A stretch of DNA of 64,000 nucleotides, from the NCBI GenBank assembly GCA_963842295.1, contig CAWJFY010000002.1, forward strand, positions 1 through 64,000, in the 5' to 3' direction. The stretch comes from JAJNBA01 sp963842295. Its GTDB lineage: Bacteria; Actinomycetota; UBA4738; HRBIN12. The translations under genes were made by a program, and so were the position numbers. Shown here piece by piece: positions 17,077-26,708 of this stretch. Every line of letters starts with the position of its first letter. Position 1 is the stretch's first letter. The notes beneath the pieces were generated by a model. That model was given only the letters and a program-made list of their open reading frames with translations, did no database searches and had not been told where the DNA came from.

Positions 17077-18460
17077 ATGGCGGACGCGTACGACGTTGTC
17101 GTGGTCGGCGCCGGCACCGGCGGCTATTCCACGGCCCTCAGGGCGGCACAACTCGGCAAGCGCGTTGCCATCGTCGAGCGAGACGATCGACTGGGTGGCA
17201 CGTGCCTCCTCCGTGGTTGCATCCCGACCAAGGCATTGCTGCAGTCCGCTGCGGTGATGGACACCGTCAACCGCGCAGAGGAGTGGGGCATCAAGGCCTC
17301 CGGCGACCCCGATTGGTCGGCGGTGCGTGCCTTCGAGGACAAGATCGTCGACAAGCTGGTGAAGGGCGTCACCGGGCTGCATCAAGACCCGCGGGATCGC
17401 TGTTCTCAAGGGGACGGCGAAGCTGGTCGCCGGGCCGGCCGTGGAGGTCGACGGCACCAGGATCGATGCCGGGGACGTGGTGATCGCGACCGGGTCGCGT
17501 CCACGACTGCTCCCGGGGGTCGAGGTGACCCAGCGGATCATCACGAGCGACGAGGCCCTCCGGTACGACAAGATCCCCAGCTCCGCGGTCGTGATCGGGG
17601 CCGGTGCGGTGGGCCTCGAGTTCGCATCGCTCTACCGGTCGCTCGGCGCGGAGGTCACCCTCCTGGAGGCGCTCCCCACCTTGGCGCCCCTCGAGGACGA
17701 AGACGTCTCGGCCGAGATCGCCCGGGCGTTCCGCCGGCGCGGGATCAAGACCGCGGCGGGCGCATCGGTGAAAGGCGTCACAGACACCGGTGAGGCGGTC
17801 GACATCCTCTTCGAGACGGAGGGCGGAGCGGACAAGGTGACCGCGGACATCTGCCTCATCGCGATCGGTCGCGGGCCGGTCACCGAGGGTCTCGGCCTCG
17901 AGGAGGCCGGGGTGTCTGTCCACGAGAAGGGGTTCGTGAACGTCGACGGCCAGCTGCGCACGAACGTCGAGCACGTATACGCGGTCGGTGACGTGGCGGC
18001 CACCCCGCTCCAGCTCGCGCATGTCGCCTTCACCGAGGGCTACGCCGTCGCGGAACGGATCGCCGGCGAGACCGTGCCGGACATCGACTACCTCAACATC
18101 CCACGCGTCACGTATTGCACACCCGAGATCGCGAGCGTCGGCCTCACGGCCGCCCAGGCGAAGGACCGCGGACACAAGCTGGCGACGGAGCACCTCGACT
18201 TCAGGGGGATCGGCAAGGCGAACATCCTCGGCGAAGGAGGCTTCGTGAAGGTCGTGAGCGAGCAGGACGGCGGGCCCGTCCTCGGTGTCCACATGATCGG
18301 GCCCCACGTGACCGACCTGATCGCCGAGGCGATGCTCATCACCAACTGGGAGGCCGTGCCGGCCGAGGTCGCCGCGCTGTTCCACCCCCACCCGTCCCTG
18401 TCGGAGGCGATCGGCGAGGCGCATCTGGCCCTCGCCGGCAAGCCGCTGCACACAGCCTGA
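17077..18460 (+). CDS. lpdA: dihydrolipoyl dehydrogenase (E3), frameshifted in assembly
   Basis: A flavoprotein disulfide reductase of ~460 residues: FAD-binding VVVVGAGTGGYSTAL, redox disulfide Cys43-Cys48 (GGTCLLRGCIPTKA), NAD-binding VVIGAGAVGLEFASLYRSLG, second FAD motif YAVGDVAATPLQLAHVAFTEG, and the C-terminal catalytic HPHPSLSEAIGEA. It reoxidises dihydrolipoamide on E2 or GcvH with NAD+. One extra base at about 17381-17384 shifts the frame between GVTGL and KTRGIAVLKGTAKL; the rest is intact. First gene of an E3-E1alpha-E1beta-E2-lipB run, 8 nt before the next start. Likely serves all lipoyl complexes encoded here. Confidence 0.92.
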
Positions 18461-18468
18461 GGAGCCGC

Positions 18469-19533
18469 GTGGCGACGACCGAAACTCGCCAGGACAACAT
18501 GCAGAAGACGGACGGGCGACTCCCCGACGACGAGCTGAAGCGTGCCTTGTACCTGTTGAAGCTCTGCCGCTACTTCGACGAGCGGATGGAGACCCTGTAC
18601 CGGCAAGGGAAGCTCCCGGGCGCGATCTATTCCGGACGCGGGCAGGAGGGCACGCACATCGGCGTCGTCCTCCCTCTCGGTCCCGAGGACTCGCTCTTCC
18701 CCACGCATCGCGACCTGTCCGCGCAGATCGCCAAGGGGCTCGACCTCAAGCGGATCATGGCGCAGTTCTGGGGACGCATCGACGGCTACACACGGGGACG
18801 CGACGGCAACAGTCACATCGGGGATTGGTCCGGGAACAAGACGTGGACCGTGATGTCCCACCTGCCGATCGCGTACCCGGTGGCGTGCGGCGCGGCGCTC
18901 GCGTACAAGCGTCGCGGCGAGCCGCACGTCGCCATGGCGATCTGCGGCGACGGCTCCACATCGAACGGGCGATGGCACGAATCGCTCAACATGTCGGCGA
19001 TCGCGAAGCTGCCCGTCGTCTGGGTCGTCAACAACAACCTCTATGCGTACTCGACGCCCAACGAGCTCGAGTTCCCGGTTCCGACGATCGCCGAGCGTGC
19101 CGCCGCCTACGCGATGCCCGGGATCCGCGTGGACGGGGCCGACGTCTTGGCGGTGGAGGCGGCCGCGCGCGAGGCGGTCGAGCGAGCCCGCTCCGGCGGA
19201 GGCCCGACACTGATCGAGTCGGTTTCGCTCCGCTGGAAAGGACACGCCGGTCACGACCCGGCGAAGTACGTGCCCAAGGAGCTTCTCGAGGAATACATGC
19301 GGGACAAGGATCCGGTCAAGAACTTCGAGGAACGCCTCCTGTCGGAAGGCGTCGTCAACGAGCAGGACGTCGCCGACCTCCAGGCACGGATCGAGAAGGA
19401 GTTCGACGAGGGCTACGAGTTCGCGCAGGCGTCGCCGTTCCCCGAGCCGGAGGACCATGCGAAGGGCCTGTGGGTCGAGGACGGCTACTGGACGAGTGAA
19501 CCCGGCCGCGGCGGCGGCACGGAGGCCTCGTGA
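18469..19533 (+). CDS. 2-oxoacid dehydrogenase E1 alpha subunit
   Basis: A thiamine diphosphate-dependent E1 alpha of 354 residues. The ThDP motif GDGSTSNGRWHESLN is present (GDG-x~26-NN, with VVNNNLYAYST), as are GQEGTHIG and THRDLSAQIAKGLDL. With E1 beta it decarboxylates a 2-oxoacid and transfers the acyl group to E2 lipoamide. The substrate (pyruvate, acetoin or branched-chain oxoacid) cannot be fixed from sequence; the two-subunit form and RGRDGNSHIGDW region fit the acetoin/pyruvate AcoA-like branch. GTG start at 18469 with TGAGGAG just after lpdA. The stop overlaps E1 beta (GTGA). Confidence 0.9.
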   Translation: MATTETRQDNMQKTDGRLPDDELKRALYLLKLCRYFDERMETLYRQGKLPGAIYSGRGQEGTHIGVVLPLGPEDSLFPTHRDLSAQIAKGLDLKRIMAQFWGRIDGYTRGRDGNSHIGDWSGNKTWTVMSHLPIAYPVACGAALAYKRRGEPHVAMAICGDGSTSNGRWHESLNMSAIAKLPVVWVVNNNLYAYSTPNELEFPVPTIAERAAAYAMPGIRVDGADVLAVEAAAREAVERARSGGGPTLIESVSLRWKGHAGHDPAKYVPKELLEEYMRDKDPVKNFEERLLSEGVVNEQDVADLQARIEKEFDEGYEFAQASPFPEPEDHAKGLWVEDGYWTSEPGRGGGTEAS

Positions 19534-20579
19534 CGGCGTCCACGACCGTCGAAGCAGGAGCTGCCGGCCACGGCGCGGAACCTCGCGGCAAGCGCACCGA
19601 GGATGGCCAGGCGACCTACCTCGTGGCGATCGCCGAGGCGCTCTGGGAGGAGATGGAGCGCGACGATCGTGTCTACATGCTCGGCGAAGACATCGGCGCC
19701 TACGGCGGCGCGTTCAAGGTCACCGAGGGGTTCTTCGAACGGTTCGGTGCCGAGCGCGTGATGGACACGCCCATCGCGGAAGAGACGGTGGTCGGGATGG
19801 CGATCGGCTCCGCGATGGAAGGCTTCCGCCCCGTCGCGGAGTTCCAGTACGCCGACTTCATGTCGAGCGGGTTCGACGAGATCTCGACCGCGCTGGCGCG
19901 GGTCCACTACCGCAGCGGCGTCCCTCTGCCGGTGGTGCTCCGTGGGCCCTCCGGCGGCATGGTCCGCGCGTCGTCGTTCCACTCGATCAACCCCGAGCCG
20001 TGGTTCTCGCACGCGGGTGGGATCAAGGTGATCTGCCCGTCGTTCCCCGCCGACGCGAAGGGCTTGATGAAGTCGGCGATCCGCGACGACAACCCCGTGA
20101 TGTTCCTGGAGCACAAGTGGATCTACCGGCGGATACGCGAGCAAGTGCCGGAGGATCCGGATTTCCTGATCCCGATCAGCGTGGCCGACGTCAAGCGGGA
20201 GGGCGACGACGTCTCGATCGTCACGTACGGAGCGATGGTGCACCGGGCGCTCGAAGCCGCACAGGCGCTGGAGGCGGAAGGGGTCTCGGTGGAGATCGTG
20301 GATCTCCGGACCGTCTATCCGATGGACGAGGAGACGGTCCTGCGCTCGATCGAGAAGACCTCCCGGGCGCTGGTGCTCTCCGAGTCGTACCGGTTCGTCG
20401 GGATCGGGGCCGAGGTTGCCTCGACGATCGCCGAGAAGGCCTTCGAGCACCTCGACGCTCCGGTCGTGCGTCTCTCGCCCCCGAACGTGCCCGTCCCCTT
20501 CTCCCCGACCCTCGAGGACGCGTTCCTGCCGGGGGTCGACGACATCATCCGAGAGGTGCAGAAGCTCTCAGCCTGGTGA
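19530..20579 (+). CDS. 2-oxoacid dehydrogenase E1 beta subunit
   Basis: A 349-residue transketolase-like E1 beta: pyrimidine-binding part with MLGEDIGAYGGAFKVT, DTPIAEETVVGMAIGSAMEG and EFQYADFM, and a C-terminal transketolase domain with EIVDLRTVYPMDEETVLRSI and the end FSPTLEDAFLPGVDDI. It opens with an Ala/Gly-rich 25-residue tail. The GTG start overlaps the E1 alpha stop (GTGA), so translation is coupled. Followed 10 nt later by E2. Forms an alpha2beta2 heterotetramer with its neighbour. Confidence 0.92.
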   Translation: MTASTTVEAGAAGHGAEPRGKRTEDGQATYLVAIAEALWEEMERDDRVYMLGEDIGAYGGAFKVTEGFFERFGAERVMDTPIAEETVVGMAIGSAMEGFRPVAEFQYADFMSSGFDEISTALARVHYRSGVPLPVVLRGPSGGMVRASSFHSINPEPWFSHAGGIKVICPSFPADAKGLMKSAIRDDNPVMFLEHKWIYRRIREQVPEDPDFLIPISVADVKREGDDVSIVTYGAMVHRALEAAQALEAEGVSVEIVDLRTVYPMDEETVLRSIEKTSRALVLSESYRFVGIGAEVASTIAEKAFEHLDAPVVRLSPPNVPVPFSPTLEDAFLPGVDDIIREVQKLSAW

Positions 20580-20589
20580 GGAGACCCCG

Positions 20590-22131
20590 ATGACCACGAT
20601 CAAGATGCCCCAGCTCGGCGAGACCATCATCGAAGGAACGATCCTGAAGTGGCTGAAGGGGGAGGGCGAGACCATCGAGCGCGATGAGCCGCTCTTCGAG
20701 ATCTCCACGGACAAGGTCGACACCGAGGTGCCTTCGCCCGTGAACGGCACCGTCTCCAAGATCCTGGTCGAAGAAGGCCAGACCGTCCCCGTCGGTACCG
20801 ACCTCGCGGAGATCGCCGAGGAAGGCGCCGCTGCGAGTGACGGGGATGGCGCCGAGGCCGCCCCAGTCGGGGGGCCAGCGCCCGCTCCTGAGGAGGCCTC
20901 TTCCGGGACATCGGCGGGCACCGAGCCCCCCTCCGAGGCGGCCTCGGCGCCTTCGACAGCTGCAGCGCCCTCGGCAGCGACATCCGAGGCGCCGGCTGCT
21001 GCGGAGAGCGCGTCGGCCGTCGCGGAGGGCTCGGCGGCCGAGATGCCTGCCGTCGAGCCTGCGACGCCGCAAGGAGCCGAGGCCACCGCGGCGAGCGCGA
21101 CCTCGCCGGCGCCCACACCCTCACGCACGGGATCGGGAGACATGCCAGACCGCGGTCCGAGGTCGCGGATCCTCTCCCCTCTCGTGCGCAGACTCGCGGA
21201 CGAGCACGGCCTCGACCTCTCGCGGATCGAGGGCTCGGGGACCGGGGGGCGCATCACCAAGCAGGACGTGATGGCCGCGATCGACTCCGGCGGCGCCGCG
21301 GTCGCTGTCGCCACGGGAGCGGCGCCGGCCACCGAGCCCGCCCCCACCGAGGTACCGGCGCCCGCCCCCGCACAAGCGCCGGCCGCACCCGCGCCGGCCG
21401 TCGCCTCCGTCCAACCCGCTGCCGGGGGCCCCGGCGACGAGGTCGTGCCCATCACGCACATCCGCAAGGCCATCGGGCAGCACATGATCGCCTCGCTCCA
21501 GACCTCCGCACGTGCCTGGACGATGGTCGAGGTCAACATCGATCACCTCGTGAAGCTCCGAGAGCGAGCGAAGGAACCGTTCCAGGCGAAGCACGGCGTC
21601 AACCTCACGTATCTGCCGTTCGTGATCCGGGCGACCTGCGACGCGCTCCTCACCCATCCCGAGGTGAACGCGGAGCTGCGTGGCGACCAGGTCGTGATGC
21701 ACCGCTACGTGAACATGGGCATCGCGGTCTCCTACGACGCCGGGCTCATCGTCCCGGTGATCAAGGGCGCGGACGCGATGAACACCGTCGGCCTCGCGCG
21801 GGCGATCGCCGACCTGGCGGCGCGGGCGAGAGCCCACCAGCTCAAGCCCGATGAGGTGCAGGGCTCGACGTTCACGATCACCAACCCCGGCCCGTACGGC
21901 TCGATCGCGAGCCTTCCGATCATCAACCAGCCCAACGCCGGGATCCTGTCCCTCGACGCCATCCAGAAGCGGCCGGTCGTGATCGACGACACCATCGCGA
22001 TCCGCTCGATGGTGAACATCTCGATGTCGTGGGACCACCGCACGATCGACGGCGAGATCGCCACCAGGTTCCTCGCGCGGGTGAAGCAGAACCTCGAGAG
22101 CTGGGACTTCGCCGAGGACGTCGCCGTCTGA
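20590..22131 (+). CDS. dihydrolipoamide acyltransferase (E2)
   Basis: A 513-residue E2 core protein. One lipoyl domain (residues ~1-78) has lipoylation site Lys42 in ISTDKVDTEV. A ~110-residue Ala/Pro/Ser/Glu linker follows, then the E1/E3-binding domain (~195-232; SPLVRRLADEHGLDLSRIEGSG), a second Ala/Pro linker, and the catalytic domain (~280-513) with His483 in the HRTIDG form of HxxxDG. It moves acyl groups to CoA. It is the only E2 in the window, so it probably serves both E1 pairs. Start ATG 20590 with GAGGAG 10 nt upstream, after E1 beta. Confidence 0.93.
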   Translation: MTTIKMPQLGETIIEGTILKWLKGEGETIERDEPLFEISTDKVDTEVPSPVNGTVSKILVEEGQTVPVGTDLAEIAEEGAAASDGDGAEAAPVGGPAPAPEEASSGTSAGTEPPSEAASAPSTAAAPSAATSEAPAAAESASAVAEGSAAEMPAVEPATPQGAEATAASATSPAPTPSRTGSGDMPDRGPRSRILSPLVRRLADEHGLDLSRIEGSGTGGRITKQDVMAAIDSGGAAVAVATGAAPATEPAPTEVPAPAPAQAPAAPAPAVASVQPAAGGPGDEVVPITHIRKAIGQHMIASLQTSARAWTMVEVNIDHLVKLRERAKEPFQAKHGVNLTYLPFVIRATCDALLTHPEVNAELRGDQVVMHRYVNMGIAVSYDAGLIVPVIKGADAMNTVGLARAIADLAARARAHQLKPDEVQGSTFTITNPGPYGSIASLPIINQPNAGILSLDAIQKRPVVIDDTIAIRSMVNISMSWDHRTIDGEIATRFLARVKQNLESWDFAEDVAV

Positions 22132-22141
22132 ACGGGACGCG

Positions 22142-22846
22142 ATGACCCGGGAAGCGCAACTGATCCGGCCCGAGGGGCCGGTCCCCTACGGGCCGGCGAA
22201 CGAGGCGATGCATCGGCTCGCGGAGCGCAGGCTGGCCGGCGAGATCCCCGACACCGTGATCCTGCTCGAGCACGCACCAGTGTTCACGGCGGGGCGCCGC
22301 GCACGGCCCGACGAGCTCCTGTGGTCACCGGACGAACTGGCCGCGCGCGGCGCCGAGGTCCATCGGATCGACCGCGGGGGAGCGTTCACGTTCCACGGGC
22401 CCGGCCAGATCGTGGGCTACCCGATCCTCGATCTCGGCCCGAAGCCCGACGCAGCGGCGCACCTGCGACGGATGGAGGAGGCGGTGATCCGCACCGGCGC
22501 GGACCTCGGCCTCGCGCTCCATCGGCGTGAGGACGTACAGACGGGGGTCTGGCACGGCGAGGACAAGGTCTGCGCGATCGGGGTGCGGTTGCTGCGCGCC
22601 CGCGTCACGATCCACGGATTCGCGCTGAACTGCGATCCCGACCTGTCCTGGTTCGACGGGATCGTCGCGTGCGGGCTCCCCGGCCAGGGGGTCACCTCGC
22701 TCAGTCGCCTCGCCGGTCGCTCCATCGGCGCGGCAGAGGTCGCGCCACCGCTCGAGCGGCACCTCGCCGACGTCTTCGGCCTCGACCTCGGCCCGGCGCC
22801 CGAGGCGATCGCGCGCGAGCTCCGGCCGGTCGCGGTCTCGCTCTAG
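22142..22846 (+). CDS. lipB: lipoyl(octanoyl) transferase
   Basis: A 234-residue LipB. Motifs are LEHAPVFTAGRRA, DRGGAFTFHGPGQIVGYPILDL, catalytic Lys142 (DKVCAIGVR) and acyl-accepting Cys177 (IVACGLPGQGVTSL). It transfers octanoyl from ACP to the lipoyl domains of E2 and GcvH, the first step of lipoate assembly; LipA (at 28939) then inserts sulfur. It follows E2 by 10 nt, so substrate and modifying enzyme are made together. Its TAG stop is shared as CTAG with the convergent gene. Confidence 0.94.
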   Translation: MTREAQLIRPEGPVPYGPANEAMHRLAERRLAGEIPDTVILLEHAPVFTAGRRARPDELLWSPDELAARGAEVHRIDRGGAFTFHGPGQIVGYPILDLGPKPDAAAHLRRMEEAVIRTGADLGLALHRREDVQTGVWHGEDKVCAIGVRLLRARVTIHGFALNCDPDLSWFDGIVACGLPGQGVTSLSRLAGRSIGAAEVAPPLERHLADVFGLDLGPAPEAIARELRPVAVSL

Positions 22847-23145
22847 CCGGGCTCCCCCGTCTCGGATCGCGCCTCGGTCGCTCGCTTCCAGACCAGCCAG
22901 GACGACCCGCTGACGGCGAGGAGGCCGAGGAGCGACGCGACGAAGAAGGTGAGCTCCGACGGCTCCTTGGGCTCGTTCAGCAGTGCACCCAGACCGATGG
23001 CGGCCACCCCGACGCCGGCCCCGGCGATCAGCCCGAAGAGCGCTCCGAGCCGTCGACCCTCCGGGAGCACCACCCCCACCAGCCCGGCGACGACCCCGCC
23101 GAGCCCCATGCAGACGACACCGAGCGTGACCCACGTCTCTTCCAT
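22843..23145 (-). CDS. small three-helix membrane protein
   Basis: A 100-residue protein with three hydrophobic helices (VTLGVVCMGLGGVVAGLVGVVL, LGALFGLIAGAGVGVAAIGLGALL, LTFFVASLLGLLAVSGSSWLVW), Gly-rich at the packing faces, and a short charged tail. No named family recognised. ATG at 23145 chosen because the helix begins right after it; the frame runs on to 23250 with basic, shadow-like composition. Convergent with lipB. Confidence 0.65.
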   Translation of the reverse strand: MEETWVTLGVVCMGLGGVVAGLVGVVLPEGRRLGALFGLIAGAGVGVAAIGLGALLNEPKEPSELTFFVASLLGLLAVSGSSWLVWKRATEARSETGEPG

Positions 23146-23229
23146 GCGTCGATGATGGGGTGCTCGGTAACGCGATGCCAGTGCCGCCACGGAGATACGA
23201 CCGGAACGCCACGGGAACGCGACTCGCGG

Positions 23230-23235
23230 TAGCCT
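23230..23235 (+). promoter_or_regulatory. -10 box (TAGCCT) of GNAT gene
   Basis: TAGCCT, 8 nt before the ATG at 23244; fits a leaderless start and supports the shorter reading of this gene. Confidence 0.5.
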
Positions 23236-23243
23236 CAGCGCCG

Positions 23244-23708
23244 ATGCCACTGCGTGTACAGCTGCGCGACGTCCGGGACGACGACCTCCCGACGCTGTTC
23301 GAGCACCAGATGGATCCCGAGGCCAATCGGATGGCGAACTTCGACGCGAGGGATCGCGACGCCTTCATGGCCCACTGGGCCAAGATCCTGGCGGACGAGA
23401 CCCTCCTGGCGAGGACCGTGGTGCATGGGGGCGCGATCGTCGGCAACGTCGTCAGCTGGACGCACGACGACGAGCGAGACGTCGGGTACTGGATCGGCCG
23501 GGATCATTGGGGCAAGGGCGTCGCCACGGCGGCGTTATCCGCGTTCCTCGAAGAGTTGGACACTCGGCCCCTGTACGCACACGTCGCCGCCCACAACGTC
23601 GGCTCGATCCGGGTGCTCGAGAAGTGCGGCTTCGAGCGGACCGATGATGGACCGGCGACGGCGGACGGCGACGGCGTCGAGGAACTGCTCCTGAGGCTGG
23701 ATCGCTGA
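23244..23708 (+). CDS. GNAT family N-acetyltransferase
   Basis: A 154-residue GNAT enzyme of the RimJ/RimL-like type. It begins LRVQLRDVRDDDLPTLFEHQ, has the strand-4 region VGYWIGRDHWGKGVATAAL (acetyl-CoA pyrophosphate loop in the GxGxA form) and the C-terminal AAHNVGSIRVLEKCGFERT typical of the family. It acetylates an amine of unknown identity. The ATG at 23244 is preferred over 23160 because of the TAGCCT -10 box and because the earlier residues are not domain-like. Convergent with ybbN, one base apart. Confidence 0.9.
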   Translation: MPLRVQLRDVRDDDLPTLFEHQMDPEANRMANFDARDRDAFMAHWAKILADETLLARTVVHGGAIVGNVVSWTHDDERDVGYWIGRDHWGKGVATAALSAFLEELDTRPLYAHVAAHNVGSIRVLEKCGFERTDDGPATADGDGVEELLLRLDR

Positions 23709-23709
23709 G

Positions 23710-24501
23710 TCAGAACAGAGCTGCAGACAGGAGCCGCCGGTACTCCTGCACGAGCGGATCCTCGTCACCCACCGCGGTGAAAACCGTGATCATCGCGTCC
23801 CTCGCCGCGTCGCGATCCTCGGCGAGCCCCTGCATCAGCCCGGCGAGGCCGCCGATCACGTCGCCGGAGGCGACGAGACGCTTCGCTTGGCCTACGGTCC
23901 CGTCCTCCGGAGCGTCCGCCCATCTCCTCAGCGTGATCGCCGCGAGGATCTTCTCCGCCTCGGGATCCGGGCGGTGCTTCCCGAGCAACCCCTCCGCCTC
24001 GTCCAGCTCGTTCCGCTCCACCAGGATGCGAGCGAGGCCGACCGCCGCTTCGCGGTTGTCGGGATCGTCCCGGAGCACCTGCCGGTAGCGCTCCTCGGCG
24101 GTCTCGAGGTCGCCGGCCTCCTCGACCGAGCGAGCCTCCTCAGCGCGCTTGTCGGCCTCCGTCGGCAGGATCGAGTCGATGAACTTGTTCACCTCCGGCT
24201 CCGGGTAGGCCCCGATGAACCCGGTCACGGCCTGGCCGTCCTTGAACGCGATCACGGTGGGGATGCTCTGCACTCTGAAGGCGGACGCCGTCATCGGGTT
24301 CGCGTCGGTGTCCAGCTTCGCCAGGAGGAAGGCACCATCGCGCTCGTCCGCGACCTTCTCGAGCGTCGGGGTCAGCTGGCGGCAGGGGCCGCACCACTCC
24401 GCCCACATGTCGACCACGACCGGACGGTCCTTCGAGCCCTCGACCACGACCTGCTCGAAGGTCTGGTCGGTCACCTCGATCACGTTGGCGGACGTTCCCA
24501 T
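23710..24501 (-). CDS. ybbN: thioredoxin-TPR protein of YbbN/CnoX type
   Basis: A 263-residue protein with an N-terminal thioredoxin domain (residues ~1-112; active site Trp-Cys37-Gly-Pro-Cys40) and a C-terminal TPR-like helical region (~120-263; ETAEERYRQVLRDDPDNREAAVGLARIL). This is the YbbN/CnoX layout, a redox-linked holdase that delivers clients to GroEL in E. coli. Unlike E. coli YbbN (SxxC-type), the full CGPC motif suggests real oxidoreductase activity. ATG at 24501 behind AGGAAGG. Confidence 0.9.
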   Translation of the reverse strand: MGTSANVIEVTDQTFEQVVVEGSKDRPVVVDMWAEWCGPCRQLTPTLEKVADERDGAFLLAKLDTDANPMTASAFRVQSIPTVIAFKDGQAVTGFIGAYPEPEVNKFIDSILPTEADKRAEEARSVEEAGDLETAEERYRQVLRDDPDNREAAVGLARILVERNELDEAEGLLGKHRPDPEAEKILAAITLRRWADAPEDGTVGQAKRLVASGDVIGGLAGLMQGLAEDRDAARDAMITVFTAVGDEDPLVQEYRRLLSAALF

Positions 24502-24684
24502 GCGTGCCTTCCTGCTCCTCGTCGCTCCGTCGGTCTCTCAGTCAGGTCTCTTCTCTCAGTCAGTCTCGACGACGACCTCCTGAGTGACAACGCGCGGCGC
24601 GCCCCGTGTGTTCCGCTGCGCCCGGAACCGGACTGGCGCGGAATGCCGCTGATATCCTGCGAGTACGGTGCGAGGAGACACGGC

Positions 24685-25699
24685 GTGGCCACCCGGGTAG
24701 CCGAGACCCCACACAGCGCGCTCGGCCTATCCGCCGACGATCTCCTCGCGATGTACCGCGTGCTCCTCATGTCGCGGCTCTTGGACGAGGCCGCGCTCCG
24801 CCAGAACCGCATGGGCCGCGCGCCATTCGTCGTCCCGGCAGCGGGGCACGAGGGCTGTCAGATCGGTACCGCGTGGGCGATGCGCCCCGGGCACCGACGT
24901 CTGGCTCCCCTACTACCGTGACCTCGGGGTCGTCCTCACCGCCGGGATGACGCCGTACGAGGTCTTCCTCGGGGTCTTCGCGAAAGCGGAGGACCCCTCG
25001 TCGGGGGGACGACAGATGCCGGCGCACTGGGGCTCGCGTCGCCTGAGCATCATCAGCGGGTCGTCCCCGATCGCCACCCAGGTGCCGCACGCGGCCGGCA
25101 TCGCGTGGGCGGCGAGGTACCGGGGCGAGGACACCGTCGTCGGTTGCTGGTTCGGCGACGGAGCCACCAGCGAGGGCGACTGGCACGAGGGACTCAACTT
25201 CAGCGGGATCCACCGGCTCCCGGTGATCTTCGTGTGCGAGAACAACCAGTACGCGATCAGCGTGCCGCAGTCGATGCAGATGGCCATCAAGGACGTCGCC
25301 TCGCGCGCCGAGGGCTACGGCTTCCCCGGGGTCGTGGTCGACGGGAACGACGTGCTCGCCTGCTACGGGGCGATGAAGAGGGCGCACGAGCGAGCGCGCG
25401 CCGGCGAGGGCCCCACGCTGATCGAGTGCAAGACCTACCGGTTCATGCCGCACACCTCCGACGACGACGACAAGTCGTATCGGACACGCGAGGAGGTCGA
25501 GCAGGCGCGTGCGAAGGATCCGCTCGTCCAGTTCGGCTCGTACCTCCGAACGCACGAACTCCTCGATGATCCGAAGGACGAGACGCTGCGCGCGGAGACG
25601 AAGGAGGAGATCGAGGAAGCGATCAAGGCCGCATGGGATGCACCCGATCCGGATCCCGACTCAGCGCTCCTGCATGTATTCCGGGAGGATCAGGCGTGA
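24685..25699 (+). CDS. second 2-oxoacid dehydrogenase E1 alpha subunit, frameshifted
   Basis: A second ThDP-dependent E1 alpha, ~337 residues: LLMSRLLDEAALRQNRMG, GHEGCQIGTAWAM, ThDP motif GDGATSEGDWHEGLNFSG and CENNQYAISVPQ, then a C-terminal PHTSDDDDKSYRTREEVE. The HTSDDD-R region and QM-A-I-KD phrase favour the branched-chain oxoacid dehydrogenase (BkdA) branch over the first E1. One extra G in the GGG at 24889-24891 breaks the frame between MRPG and TDVWLPYYRDLG. GTG start at 24685 behind GCGAGGAG. Stop overlaps its beta subunit (GTGA). Confidence 0.88.
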
Positions 25700-26685
25700 C
25701 GGAGAAGAACGTGGTCACGGCGATCCGCGACGCCCTCCACGACGAGATGGCGAACGACGAGCGCATCGTCCTTCTAGGTGAGGACGTGGGTGCGCGTGGC
25801 GGCGTGTTCCGCATCTCGCAAGGATGGATGGAGGAGTTCGGCGAGCAGCGCGTGATCGACACCCCTCTGGCGGAGTCCGGCATCGTCGGGATCGCGATCG
25901 GGATGGCGCTCCACGGACTCATCCCGGTGGCCGAGATCCAGTTCGCCGACTTCATCCATCCCGCGTTCGATCAGGTGGTTTCCGAGGCGGCCCGCCTGCG
26001 CTATCGGTCGAACGGCGACTTCGGGGTACCGATGGTGATCCGCACACCGTGCGGGGGCGGTATCCACGGCGCCCTGTACCACTCCCAATCGATCGAGGCC
26101 TTCTACGCGCACATCCCCGGGATCAAGGTCGTGATGCCGTCGACGCCGGCCGATGCTGCCGGACTGCTGCGGAGCGCGATCAAGGATCCCGACCCGGTCC
26201 TGTTCCTCGAACACAAGAAGACCTACCGCGCGATCAAGGGCGACGTGGCCGATGATGCCTACCTCACCCCCATCGGCGTCGCCGACGTCAAGCGCGAAGG
26301 CGACGACCTGACCTGCGTCAGCTACGGGTACTCGCTCCACCTCTGCCTCGACGCCGCCCAGAGGCTCGAGGAGGACGAGGATGTCTCCGTCGAGGTCGTA
26401 GATGTGCGAACGCTCGCGCCGCTCGACGTCGACACGATCGTGGGGTCGGTCCGCAAGACCTCGAAGGCGATGGTCGTCTACGAAGACAACAGGACGTATG
26501 GTGCCGGGGCCGAGATCGCCTCGACGATCGCCGAACAGGCTCTGTTCGACCTGGACGCGCCGATCGTTCGCATCGGCGGCCCCGATATCCCTGCGATGCC
26601 CTTCGCCGCCCCGCTCGAGCACTTCTTCATGGAGCCGGAACCGGACCAGATCTACGCGCGGATGCGAGAGCTCGCTCGCACCTGA
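25696..26685 (+). CDS. second 2-oxoacid dehydrogenase E1 beta subunit
   Basis: A 329-residue E1 beta partner: LLGEDVGARGGVFRIS, DTPLAESGIVGIAIGMALHG, EIQFADFIHPAFDQ, RTPCGGGIHGALYHSQS and a C-terminal VVDVRTLAPLDVDTIV. GIHG-LYHSQS and FADFI-PAFDQ are typical of the branched-chain oxoacid branch (BkdB). It has no E2 or E3 of its own nearby, so it probably docks on the E2 encoded at 20590. GTG start overlaps the alpha stop. Confidence 0.92.
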   Translation: MTEKNVVTAIRDALHDEMANDERIVLLGEDVGARGGVFRISQGWMEEFGEQRVIDTPLAESGIVGIAIGMALHGLIPVAEIQFADFIHPAFDQVVSEAARLRYRSNGDFGVPMVIRTPCGGGIHGALYHSQSIEAFYAHIPGIKVVMPSTPADAAGLLRSAIKDPDPVLFLEHKKTYRAIKGDVADDAYLTPIGVADVKREGDDLTCVSYGYSLHLCLDAAQRLEEDEDVSVEVVDVRTLAPLDVDTIVGSVRKTSKAMVVYEDNRTYGAGAEIASTIAEQALFDLDAPIVRIGGPDIPAMPFAAPLEHFFMEPEPDQIYARMRELART

Positions 26686-26708
26686 GCCTCGCGTCTGGGC
26701 CCGTTCAG

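Noticed and set aside
17369..18451. Long minus-strand open frame across lpdA
   Set aside because: Arg/Asp/His-rich shadow of the real gene; the plus strand carries the dehydrogenase motifs. The same applies to the other long antisense frames over E2, lipB, the PAS kinase, urease-like alpha and the solute-binding protein.
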